From positions 1 to 7,572 of the forward strand of contig JAIRLF010000261.1 in assembly GCA_031259655.1 (NCBI GenBank): a stretch of 7,572 nucleotides of DNA, in the 5' to 3' direction. Source of the stretch: Prevotellaceae bacterium. Lineage in GTDB: Bacteria; Bacteroidota; Bacteroidia; Bacteroidales; UBA932. The notes under the pieces are model-generated. The model was not told the DNA's origin. It saw nothing but the letters and a program-made list of their open reading frames with translations, and did not search any database. The translations under genes were made by a program, and so were the position numbers. Shown here piece after piece: positions 1-6,887 of the stretch. Position 1 is the stretch's first letter, and every line of letters begins with the position of its first letter.

Positions 1-292
1 TTGATTCTACTTCTAAAGGTATACGTCTCGGTCTACCGACAGGTCGTTTCGTTTTAACAATTTTGGTCTCAGGTTCACTCAGGTGAACGAGATTTTCAGT
101 CGGCTCGTCATTAGCGTCCGTTTCATCAAATGTAACATCATCATCGGATTTATTACTTACATAGTTTTCGCCGAGGATGAACTTCATCAAATCTTCTTTT
201 CGGTAAGCCCTAATCTTGGAAACTCCCATACTTTTAGCAATCTGTTGTAACTCAGGTAGAGTTTTAGAAGCTAATTCTTCTTGTGTAAACAT
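1..292 (-). CDS. rho: Transcription termination factor Rho, N-terminal part (truncated by window edge)
   Basis: Rho is a hexameric RNA-dependent helicase that ends transcription at factor-dependent sites in the cytoplasm. Only 97 codons are visible, starting MFTQEELASKTLPELQQIAK and read leftwards from the ATG at 292-290. Residues 4-40 match the helical Rho_N (SAP-like) domain: a TLPELQQIAKSMGV helix-turn followed by a KEDLMKFIL helix. Residues 45-75 are acidic and low in complexity (DDDVTFDETD), and residues 78-91 turn basic with a GRPRR sequence resembling an AT-hook. Bacteroidota Rho proteins are known for a long disordered insertion between the Rho_N helices and the OB-fold, and this region is consistent with its beginning. 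The RNA-binding and ATPase domains lie outside the window. No Shine-Dalgarno sequence precedes the start, as is normal in this phylum. The identity rests on the Rho_N pattern plus the insertion; another Rho_N/SAP-domain protein is possible but less likely. Confidence 0.8.
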   Translation of the reverse strand, partial: MFTQEELASKTLPELQQIAKSMGVSKIRAYRKEDLMKFILGENYVSNKSDDDVTFDETDANDEPTENLVHLSEPETKIVKTKRPVGRPRRIPLEVES

Positions 293-340
293 ACAAATTT
301 AATTTAGTGTATTTTTTTTCTTTATATCAAAATAAAGTAT

Positions 341-373
341 CTAATTTTTTTTGACCATGATTATCTTGCACAT
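341..373 (-). other. Possible 10-codon upstream ORF in the rho leader
   Basis: Inside the predicted rho leader an ATG at 373-371 opens a frame reading MCKIIMVKKN and closing with TAG at 343-341, 49 bases before the rho start. It ends in an A-rich run (complement of eight T at 345-352). It has no Shine-Dalgarno sequence, but neither do most genes in this phylum. A frame this short can easily arise by chance. It is recorded because it sits in an unusually long and structured leader. Confidence 0.2.
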
Positions 374-381
374 CTTTACCG

Positions 382-440
382 CAATGTTGATTATTGTCGG
401 TTGTACTAACAACATTGAACAATGCAAATTGTTTAATGTT
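382..440 (-). promoter_or_regulatory. rho leader with mutually exclusive hairpins
   Basis: Read as minus-strand RNA, the first ~60 nt after the predicted start can fold in two main ways. In H1, bases 440-428 pair with 423-411: a 13-position stem with one C-A mismatch (434/417) closed by the four-base loop TTGC. In H2, CAATGTTG at 417-410 pairs perfectly with CAACATTG at 389-382. A third small option pairs 413-409 with 404-400 (5 bp, 4-nt loop). All three use bases 411-413 and H1 and H2 share 411-417, so they exclude each other. Such arrangements are typical of attenuators, and rho is autogenously attenuated in E. coli. The function here is inference: no U-run follows either hairpin, so any control would be Rho-dependent or translational. 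Confidence 0.4.
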
Positions 441-448
441 TCGCGGCG

Positions 449-456
449 CAAAGGTA
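449..456 (-). promoter_or_regulatory. rho promoter, -7 element
   Basis: The minus strand reads TACCTTTG, a perfect match to the Bacteroidota -7 consensus TAnnTTTG, embedded in the typical context TACCTTTGCGCC. The predicted start is near 445, giving a leader of about 150 nt before the rho ATG. No TTTG -33 element is found at the usual 19-21 bp spacing. The box lies between the parC stop and rho, so rho can be transcribed independently of parC. Confidence 0.6.
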
Positions 457-518
457 AAAAAAATATTTTGATTCATCGTATCTTTTTATGAAAAAATTTC
501 AACTTTTTATTTCAACTA

Positions 519-544
519 ATTGTTGTTCAATGACGGACAACATT
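519..544 (-). repeat. Imperfect hairpin in the parC 3' flank
   Basis: ATTGTTGT at 519-526 faces ACAACATT at 537-544 with one mismatch and a 10-nt loop, 29 bases beyond the parC stop. There is no U-run after it in the minus direction, so it is not a convincing intrinsic terminator, although it could stabilise a 3' end. Its arms share 9-10 bp words with the rho leader: ACAACATTG at 537-545 and 409-417, and TTGTTCAATG at 523-532 with its inverted copy at 413-422. Confidence 0.3.
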
Positions 545-572
545 GTATTTTTTGTGAATTGTTCGACGATTT

Positions 573-3242
573 TCATAACAAAGACATTTGAATCGGCGTA
601 CCTTCGGGTGTATTTGGCGGCAATTTGTTATTGTCGTCATTGTCGGTTGCCGGCGAATTTTTGTCCAAAGGTTCGACAAACTTTGCTTCGCCCACTTCGC
701 GCGTCGACAGTTTGCGTCCTCTGCTTTTGGGATTTTTTACCGGGACAAATTCTTCCACGTCAATCAGTTCCGGCTTGTGTTTGATATGTTTCCCTGCGAA
801 AGCCACTTTTATTTGCGGATATTTATCTATTGAGAAATCAACAAGGTATGATGCGGAATCTTCGTCGATAAATCGTTCTTTGTTCGTGGATTTATCGAAA
901 GTTATACGTTTCACGCAGTATAACTTTTGTTGGGCGTCAAAATATATTACGGTAAAGACTTCGTCGGGGTCTAACTTTTTGATTACAAGAATATCGTCTT
1001 CGTATCTGTTTACCAAATCGAACGAAGTTGTATAATAGTAAGCCTGTTTGGTCAATACGAGGATTTTGTCGTTTGGGAAAAATTCGCCAAGATAGAGTCC
1101 TCTGTTTTCGTTATTTAGCTTGTTTCGTTCGTTATCGAGCCATATTTTTTGACCGCCGAGAGTAGATTCGCCTTTTTCTTTCAAGACAATCTTGTGAATG
1201 GCGTTTTTGCTGAGTATGCTGCCTATGGTGTTTTTTCCTTTCACTAATTGAGTAGAGAAATCAAGCTCTTCGATTGTTTTTTTTAATCGGGGACGAGGCT
1301 TGTAATATATTTTCAAGATTTCCGCTTCGCCATTGGGGTTTCCGCTGAAATACAGGACTTGCGAGTTCGGATTGCCCTTTGTTGCGTCGTATTCTTTGTC
1401 GCGCATTATCCCTGTCACGCAAAAACGTTTCATCATGATGGGACCCATACGTCCGTCGCGGTAAATCATGTTGTAAACAGTGCGTGAATCATCTCGTTTG
1501 AAGACGTTTACATACAAAATATCTTTCCCGACAAAAGCCTTTTCCTGAATTTTTGTTACCAGATATTTTCCGATTTTGAAGAATATTATTATTTCGTCGA
1601 TATCCGAGCAATCGCAGATATATTGGGCGTTTTCGTCCTTTTTGATATCGCTGCCGTATCCCACAAAACCCTCTTTTATATTTGCATACAGTTTTTGATT
1701 GGCAACGACTACTTCTGTCGCTTTAATCACGTCGAAACTGCGGAGTTCGGTTTTACGTTCTCTTCCGGCTCCGTATTTTCGCTTTATCTTTCTGAAATAT
1801 TCAATAGTGTATGCTGTGAGGTTTGCCAAAGATTTTTTTGCGGATTCAATCTCTGTTTCAAGGTTTTTGATATGTTCTTCGGCTTTTTTGATGTCGAATT
1901 TCGATATGCGTCTCACAGGTTTTTCGGTGAGTTTAACGATATCTTCCTTGGATATATCCCTGTTTAACATGTTTTTAAACGGTTCGAACGCTTTTTCGAT
2001 AGCCGAGAGTTGCTCTTCCCACGAAGCCGAATCTTTTTCGAGTTCGCGGTATATTCGTTTTTCAAAAAATATCTTTTCTAACGATGAATAATGCCAATCT
2101 TCTTCGAGTTCCTCAATTTTTATTTCCAATTCTCTGCCTAACAGATATTTTGTTTGAACGGTAGAGGATGTGAGAATCTCGTGTACCGAAATAAACGCCG
2201 GTTTATTGTCCCTGATTACGCAGGCGTATGTCGAAGGAGCTATTTGACAGGCGGTGAAAGCGTACAAAGCGTCGATAGTAACATCTGCCGATGTTTCGGC
2301 AGGTAAGTGAATGATTATTTCGACGTTTTGGGCTGTGTTGTCATCTACTTTCTTTATTTTGATTTTCCCTTTTTCGCCGGCTTTGATAATGGAATCAATC
2401 AATTTCGAAGTATCAAGCCCATAAGGTATTTCGGTGATTGCAAGAGTTTTGTTATCGATTTTCGATATTTTCGCTCTGATTTTCACTTTGCCGCCTCGCT
2501 GCCCCTGATTGTAATTGCTGCAATCGGCAAATCCTCCGGTCGGGAAATCGGGAAATATCTCAAAGGGCTCGCCTTTAAGGTATGCTATCGAGGCGTCGAT
2601 GAGTTCGTTGAAGTTGTGAGGCAAAATTTTCGACGCTAAACCAACGGCTATGCCTTCGACTCCCTGCGCAAGCAGCAAAGGAAACTTCATCGGCAAGGTT
2701 ATCGGTTCTTTGTTACGACCGTCGTACGAATCCATCCAAAATGTGGTTTTGTTGTTGAAAGCCACTTCGAGTGCAAACTTCGACAGACGCGCTTCGATGT
2801 AACGAGGCGCAGCAGCTCCGTCTCCGGTCAGTATGTTCCCGAAATTGCCCTGTGTCTCAATCAGTAAGTCTTTTTGTCCGAGTTGAACTAATGCGTCGCC
2901 AATCGAAGCGTCGCCATGAGGATGAAACTGCATTGTCGAACCGATTATGTTGGCGACCTTATTAAACCTTCCGTCGTCCAACAATTTCATTGAGTGCAAA
3001 ATACGCCGCTGAACAGGTTTCAGCCCATCTTCGATATGCGGCACAGCGCGTTCGAGTATCACATAAGAGGCATAATCAAGAAACCACTCTTTGAACATAC
3101 CCGACAACCGATGTATTTCGGCCTCGTGTATCAGGCTATCGTATTTACCTGTTTTTTCTAACGATTCTTCACTTAATGAGACGATTTCGTCTCCATTCTC
3201 CAACTCTTCGGAATTGTTTTCCTGTTCAATTATATCAGACAT
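573..3242 (-). CDS. parC: DNA topoisomerase IV subunit A (ParC; GyrA/ParC family)
   Basis: ParC is the DNA-cleaving subunit of type IIA topoisomerase IV. With ParE it unlinks replicated chromosomes using ATP. The 889-residue protein is full length. After an acidic 35-residue leader come the winged-helix and tower domains (about 44-500), with the active-site tyrosine Y148 in AAAPRYIEARLSKF, preceded by R147. The quinolone-region motif is HPHGDASIGDALV (107-119), and a charged coiled-coil segment lies at about 400-490. A beta-pinwheel C-terminal domain spans about 510-835. It lacks the GyrA box (QRRGGKG), which favours ParC over GyrA; the QRGGK at 248-252 is in the N-terminal domain. The tail after 846 is polar and disordered and ends QMSLL. 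The position of gyrase Ser83 is Ala112, and that of Asp87 is Asp116. The start at 3242 fits the promoter 34-41 bases upstream. ParE is not adjacent. The alternative is a second GyrA paralogue. Confidence 0.9.
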   Translation of the reverse strand: MSDIIEQENNSEELENGDEIVSLSEESLEKTGKYDSLIHEAEIHRLSGMFKEWFLDYASYVILERAVPHIEDGLKPVQRRILHSMKLLDDGRFNKVANIIGSTMQFHPHGDASIGDALVQLGQKDLLIETQGNFGNILTGDGAAAPRYIEARLSKFALEVAFNNKTTFWMDSYDGRNKEPITLPMKFPLLLAQGVEGIAVGLASKILPHNFNELIDASIAYLKGEPFEIFPDFPTGGFADCSNYNQGQRGGKVKIRAKISKIDNKTLAITEIPYGLDTSKLIDSIIKAGEKGKIKIKKVDDNTAQNVEIIIHLPAETSADVTIDALYAFTACQIAPSTYACVIRDNKPAFISVHEILTSSTVQTKYLLGRELEIKIEELEEDWHYSSLEKIFFEKRIYRELEKDSASWEEQLSAIEKAFEPFKNMLNRDISKEDIVKLTEKPVRRISKFDIKKAEEHIKNLETEIESAKKSLANLTAYTIEYFRKIKRKYGAGRERKTELRSFDVIKATEVVVANQKLYANIKEGFVGYGSDIKKDENAQYICDCSDIDEIIIFFKIGKYLVTKIQEKAFVGKDILYVNVFKRDDSRTVYNMIYRDGRMGPIMMKRFCVTGIMRDKEYDATKGNPNSQVLYFSGNPNGEAEILKIYYKPRPRLKKTIEELDFSTQLVKGKNTIGSILSKNAIHKIVLKEKGESTLGGQKIWLDNERNKLNNENRGLYLGEFFPNDKILVLTKQAYYYTTSFDLVNRYEDDILVIKKLDPDEVFTVIYFDAQQKLYCVKRITFDKSTNKERFIDEDSASYLVDFSIDKYPQIKVAFAGKHIKHKPELIDVEEFVPVKNPKSRGRKLSTREVGEAKFVEPLDKNSPATDNDDNNKLPPNTPEGTPIQMSLL

Positions 3243-3275
3243 TTATACTTCTTATCTCATTCTAAAATACGGGCG

Positions 3276-3307
3276 CAAAAGTAGTATAAATTTATTTTAA
3301 ATCGAAA
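3276..3307 (-). promoter_or_regulatory. parC promoter
   Basis: The minus strand carries TACTTTTG at 3283-3276, a perfect TAnnTTTG -7 element. Exactly 20 bp upstream is TTTC at 3307-3304, a 3-of-4 match to the -33 TTTG element. The predicted start near 3272 gives a short leader of roughly 30 nt before the parC ATG. The -33 region and spacer lie within the inverted repeat at 3288-3315. Confidence 0.6.
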
Positions 3308-3315
3308 ATAAATTT
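3288..3315. repeat. Perfect 11-bp inverted repeat upstream of parC
   Basis: AAATTTATTTT at 3288-3298 is the exact reverse complement of AAAATAAATTT at 3305-3315, with a 6-base centre (AAATCG). It covers the spacer and -33 region of the parC promoter and is also about 100 bases past the rhamnosidase stop. Two readings are possible: an operator or curvature element for parC, or an all-AT hairpin helping to end rhamnosidase transcripts. Being entirely A/T, it would be weak as an RNA hairpin. Confidence 0.5.
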
Positions 3316-3335
3316 GATAACAACTTCGCTATAAG

Positions 3336-3360
3336 CGCTCAAATGAGTTCTAACTCAGCG
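3336..3360. repeat. Bulged inverted repeat between the rhamnosidase gene and parC
   Basis: CGCT (3336-3339) pairs with AGCG (3357-3360), and inside it GAGTT (3345-3349) pairs with AACTC (3352-3356), leaving a five-base bulge. TGAGTTCTAACTCA at 3344-3357 is by itself a near-perfect palindrome. On the plus strand the structure is followed by TTTTT (3361-3365), but no plus-strand gene ends here. In the minus direction, where the rhamnosidase transcript arrives, there is no U-run. It may be a weak terminator or a processing stem. Confidence 0.25.
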
Positions 3361-3411
3361 TTTTTCAAATCTTCGTTTTTCCAATCCTTATCAGTTGTTC
3401 TTTCATACGGG

Positions 3412-6400
3412 TTATTCCACGATTTTCACTGTTTCCAGCAATCCTGCATTCTGTAATTTAGAGGAAGCGTTCCAGTTATTATACAGCGGTTTCACGATGC
3501 GTTCTTCTTTTGGCAAAGCCGATTCGCCGATAAAGCGATTTGCCCAAGTGTTTACCACTTCGATTTCGACGGTATTTTCGCCCGACTTCACAGCGTCGGT
3601 GATATCTACCCGATAAGGATACGTCCATGCTCCGCCGGCGTATTTGCCGTTGATTTTCACCTTTGCCATCACGCCGACCTTTCCGAGATCGATGCTAATC
3701 TCGCCGGAAGGTTTGGCGTCGAGCGTGAACGAATTGTTGTAAACGGTGGTTCCGGAATAGTAGCGGATACGTGCGTCCTCGCTCAGCGACCACGATTGCA
3801 GTTTGTCGAAAATCACAGGCTCCGAAGGTCCGCGCCTGACTTTGTCGGATTCAAACTTCACTGTCCACGGCGCAGTTATCTCGACAAGAGTTTTGGGCTC
3901 AGGGAAATTATCCTTTACCTCGTATGATTTCGGAGTTCCTTTTCCGGAGAAGACAATAAACATACTTTCGCGAGCCTGTAACTGTAACGGCACGATTGTC
4001 GAGACCTCCGTCTGTTTGAATGCAGGCAGGATACGTTTTTTTCCCGTGACGGTGTTCCACAGTTCGGGTTGTTTGCCGGAAACGCGAAATTCCGGGAACG
4101 TCAGTATTGTTTCGTCGCTTTGATTTGCGATGAAATAGATTTCCCTGTCATCGAGAGTACGATGTCCGTACACCAGATTAGCGTCCATCTTCACATCGGG
4201 AACGATGTTGAGCGTTTTGAGCGCCTCCTCTATCGTCATTCCCGACAGGATGAGACCCTTTCCGCAGGAACGTTGCCCGACCGATTTGTCGCCCCACATT
4301 TTACCGGCAAGAGCGGTCAGTTCCTTATCGGCGTCGGGATAGTTTTGATAACTCGGCGAACGTTCCGGCGCCTCGCCCAGCACGACAGCGCCTTCGGAAA
4401 CTAACCGTTCGACGCTTTTCAACACCTCCGGACGCATCGTCCTGAACGGCGGCAGCACAAGAAGCCGGTACGAAATCCCGTGCGGCAACACAATCCGCCC
4501 GTCTTTCACCGACATGGAGTTGATAATAACATCGGCATTGACATAATCAAATCTGTAACCTGTCGGAAATACGGGAATCGCCACACCGTTTTCGACAGAA
4601 GCCGGATTTGTGCCAAACGGACCGATATTTGCCGGAGCGTCTTCGCCGATGAAGTACGCCACGTCGGACACGGGCAATCCCTGCTCCATCATGTAGCCGC
4701 AACGTTTCAGATAAGTCGTAAACAGGTCGATATGCGGAAACCAGATGTTTTTGCGGTTAAATTCCACTCCGAACCACGATTCCACGCCCGGATACAAATC
4801 TTCGTAAGCCTGTTCGATATACACGTGCAACATGGGGTTCGACATGCCGCCGGCAATTGCGGCATCGCCTTCCTGTTTGAGCGTGAAGGGATGATGATGA
4901 TATCCGGCTCCGTTTGTAAACGCTTCGGCATACAGTTTGGGTTTGTTGTAGATATGTGCGCACGAAGCGGCGAGTTCGATATTGCGCATGTCCTTGCCGC
5001 CGGGCCAGAACTCGCCGGCGACATAATCGGCATGTTTTCCGTATGTCAGAAACTCGCCCGGGAATCCCCACCCGCCATAATGTTCGAGCCAGGTACTAAG
5101 TCCGTGTTTGTGTAATATCCTGTTGAAGTGCATTATCTGGTCGCTAATCATATCGGCGGCAAGCCGTCGCACGTCCCACAGAAAGCGGTCGGACTGTTCG
5201 GGCGAGCCGACAAGATGTCCCGTAAATACCGGCAAAAAAGGCGTTGGGTCGTAACCGTACCGCGCTTTCATACTGTCGATGAAATTGTCGGTGAACATTT
5301 GGCTGCCGCTTTCCCAACTGTCTAAGGTGATTTTCCGGAATGTCCGGCGGTCTTCGGCGGGAATACGCCGCAACATTTCACCGATAAAACCGTCGAAATG
5401 ATGCTGAAGAAAAGCAGGATTCAGTTTATCCATTTCCCAGCCTTTGCCTTCGGGCGAGACTGGCAAGACAAACGTCTCATTCGGAACCATTCCGATACGC
5501 ATCACAAGCCAGTCGCCGGCGGGAGCGTCCCATACGAGCATGCCGTCGGGACGGATTTTGTCCGTGACGTCAATAACGGCTTCCGGATGGATTGCCGTTT
5601 CGACGTTATTGCCGGCGGGAACGCCGAGAACTGACGTCCATTTGTATTTGGGCCAGGATACGTCGCCGTCCTGACGCATACGGGCGAGCGTTTTATCGGG
5701 ATATTTGTCGAGCATGGCTGTCGGCGTGAGAGATATTTTGCCGATAGCGGCGACGTCGTCGAAATTGCGGAAGATAATACGGTATTCGTCGGAACTTACT
5801 TTATCGAACGCCGCTACAACAGGCGCATACGGGGTATATCCCACAATAGGAGTGGGAAATATGCGATAAATCGGATACGTTGCGACAGTGATGAACCGTC
5901 CGTTGACCTTTGCCTGCAACTCGCCCTCGCCCTGACAGCGACTCGCAGGATAGATGCAGAGCGAACGAGCGTCGCAGGGTTTCGGAAGCCGCAGCGTAAC
6001 AGACGATTCTTCGTTTTTCGGGACGATATGCGTTACCGACAGCGGCGAGGTCGCCGGAACATCCGGCACAGGAAAAACGAGTTTGACGCCGTCGGGTTTA
6101 CGCATGTTTGACGCCGTCGCTTTCGCTCCCGAAATATCGAACAGATTAAGCTGGTAATCTTTCGGCACGGGAATTGCCAGCGTTTTTACATCCTGAAAAT
6201 ACGGCGACGGTTTGTCTTCGTTATTGACAAAGTAATCTCCCCATTCCTTATACATCGTGGGCTGTTGTGGAACCGGCAGTCCGACGGTTACCTTTCCGCC
6301 TCCCGTCACCGGCGTTTCCGATGCGACAAGATGCCGCATTGTTTGTCCGGCGGTAATCCATGGTCCGCCCGACTGACTCCATCCGGGACAGTTGAACGCG

Positions 6401-6732
6401 CCGATTTCGATATCGAGTTCGCCGGCGGTTTTCATGGCGGTGTGTACTATTTCCCACCATTCGTCGGTAAACAGTTTAACTTTGCCATACGAAGTCGGCT
6501 GGCTGCCGATATGCCCGATAAATACGGAATTGATACCGGCTTTCTTCATCGCCAGCAAATCCTCAACAACGCCTTCTTTCGAAATATTGTCGTTAATCCA
6601 GTACCAGTACACGCCTGTGGTCATAGTGTCGGGCGGCGAGGCAAAATTGTCCGCCAATCGGTCTTTACATCCCAAAACCAACAACATGACGGCAACTGTC
6701 GGAACAAATGCGGATAAAAATAGGTGTTTCAT
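3412..6732 (-). CDS. GH106-type alpha-L-rhamnosidase, predicted lipoprotein
   Basis: This is probably an exo-acting alpha-L-rhamnosidase that removes rhamnose from plant or algal polysaccharides. The 1106-residue length is typical of large Bacteroidota GH106 enzymes. Residues 1-21 are a signal peptide ending in the lipobox VLGC (Cys22), so the protein should be lipid-anchored; no acidic surface-export signal follows the Cys. The family's N-terminal barrel begins at about 38 (GVYWYWINDNISKEGVVEDL) and continues with FTDEWW and GAFNCPGWSQSGGPW (111-125). Candidate catalytic or metal-binding acids are E474 (LDSWESGSQ), E550 (WLEHYGGWG), E574 (AGEFWPGG) and E603 (YAEAFTNG). E474 and E603 are about 130 residues apart, as is the catalytic pair I recall for BT0986. 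A GH2-like jelly-roll with INGKYAGGAWTYPYRVDIT closes the protein (about 980-1106). Spot G+C is about 55%, much higher than parC. Substrate is inferred; some family members may act on other sugars. Confidence 0.8.
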   Translation of the reverse strand: MKHLFLSAFVPTVAVMLLVLGCKDRLADNFASPPDTMTTGVYWYWINDNISKEGVVEDLLAMKKAGINSVFIGHIGSQPTSYGKVKLFTDEWWEIVHTAMKTAGELDIEIGAFNCPGWSQSGGPWITAGQTMRHLVASETPVTGGGKVTVGLPVPQQPTMYKEWGDYFVNNEDKPSPYFQDVKTLAIPVPKDYQLNLFDISGAKATASNMRKPDGVKLVFPVPDVPATSPLSVTHIVPKNEESSVTLRLPKPCDARSLCIYPASRCQGEGELQAKVNGRFITVATYPIYRIFPTPIVGYTPYAPVVAAFDKVSSDEYRIIFRNFDDVAAIGKISLTPTAMLDKYPDKTLARMRQDGDVSWPKYKWTSVLGVPAGNNVETAIHPEAVIDVTDKIRPDGMLVWDAPAGDWLVMRIGMVPNETFVLPVSPEGKGWEMDKLNPAFLQHHFDGFIGEMLRRIPAEDRRTFRKITLDSWESGSQMFTDNFIDSMKARYGYDPTPFLPVFTGHLVGSPEQSDRFLWDVRRLAADMISDQIMHFNRILHKHGLSTWLEHYGGWGFPGEFLTYGKHADYVAGEFWPGGKDMRNIELAASCAHIYNKPKLYAEAFTNGAGYHHHPFTLKQEGDAAIAGGMSNPMLHVYIEQAYEDLYPGVESWFGVEFNRKNIWFPHIDLFTTYLKRCGYMMEQGLPVSDVAYFIGEDAPANIGPFGTNPASVENGVAIPVFPTGYRFDYVNADVIINSMSVKDGRIVLPHGISYRLLVLPPFRTMRPEVLKSVERLVSEGAVVLGEAPERSPSYQNYPDADKELTALAGKMWGDKSVGQRSCGKGLILSGMTIEEALKTLNIVPDVKMDANLVYGHRTLDDREIYFIANQSDETILTFPEFRVSGKQPELWNTVTGKKRILPAFKQTEVSTIVPLQLQARESMFIVFSGKGTPKSYEVKDNFPEPKTLVEITAPWTVKFESDKVRRGPSEPVIFDKLQSWSLSEDARIRYYSGTTVYNNSFTLDAKPSGEISIDLGKVGVMAKVKINGKYAGGAWTYPYRVDITDAVKSGENTVEIEVVNTWANRFIGESALPKEERIVKPLYNNWNASSKLQNAGLLETVKIVE

Positions 6733-6757
6733 CTTAAAAAACGCTAATTACAGACCG

Positions 6758-6765
6758 CAAAGTTA
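6758..6765 (-). promoter_or_regulatory. Promoter of the rhamnosidase gene, -7 element
   Basis: The minus strand reads TAACTTTG, a perfect TAnnTTTG match, 26 bases upstream of the ATG at 6732. The only -33 candidate is ATTG at 6791-6788 with a 22-bp spacer, which is weak. A gene of this kind would be expected to depend on a sugar-responsive activator, but no binding site is identifiable. Confidence 0.5.
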
Positions 6766-6831
6766 ATTATTATTTCCCTAAAATCCGCAATCAAATAATT
6801 TGGTAGATTCGGTGAACCACCATTGTTTTTT

Positions 6832-6846
6832 GCATTCGCCGAGTGC
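6832..6846. repeat. Short inverted repeat in the divergent intergenic region
   Basis: GCATTCG (6832-6838) and CGAGTGC (6840-6846) form an inverted repeat around one central C, with one G-T position. Eleven bases to its left is GGTG-AAC-CACC (6811-6821). The pair lies about 70 bases upstream of the rhamnosidase -7 element, a position suitable for an activator site. No U-run follows it in the minus direction, so it is not an intrinsic terminator there. Confidence 0.25.
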
Positions 6847-6887
6847 GGGAGACGAAACTGTCAACTCTTACAATTAAATATAAGACC

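Noticed and set aside
320..337. 6-bp hairpin CTTTAT/ATAAAG in the rho leader as a terminator
   Set aside because: It is AT-only and short, and is followed by A rather than U in the direction of rho transcription.
488..784. 98-codon plus-strand frame starting in the parC-rho gap
   Set aside because: It is mostly antisense to the parC C-terminus. The translation is Cys/Phe-rich without family features, and no TAnnTTTG element lies upstream on the plus strand.
2487..2501. QRGGK in ParC as a possible GyrA box
   Set aside because: It lies at residues 248-252 in the N-terminal domain, whereas the GyrA box is in the first blade of the C-terminal domain, where nothing similar is present. Calling the gene gyrA on this basis would be wrong.
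3336..3365. Intrinsic terminator: stem followed by TTTTT on the plus strand
   Set aside because: The T-run is on the strand opposite to both flanking genes. No plus-strand gene ends here, and the minus strand has no U-run after the stem.
4480..5115. 211-codon open frame on the plus strand inside the rhamnosidase gene
   Set aside because: It lies wholly antisense to a well-supported 1106-residue gene, has no recognisable motif, and is rich in residues typical of antisense reading of a G+C-rich gene.
6265..6717. 150-codon open frame on the plus strand
   Set aside because: Antisense to the N-terminal barrel and signal peptide of the rhamnosidase, with no domain pattern and no promoter.
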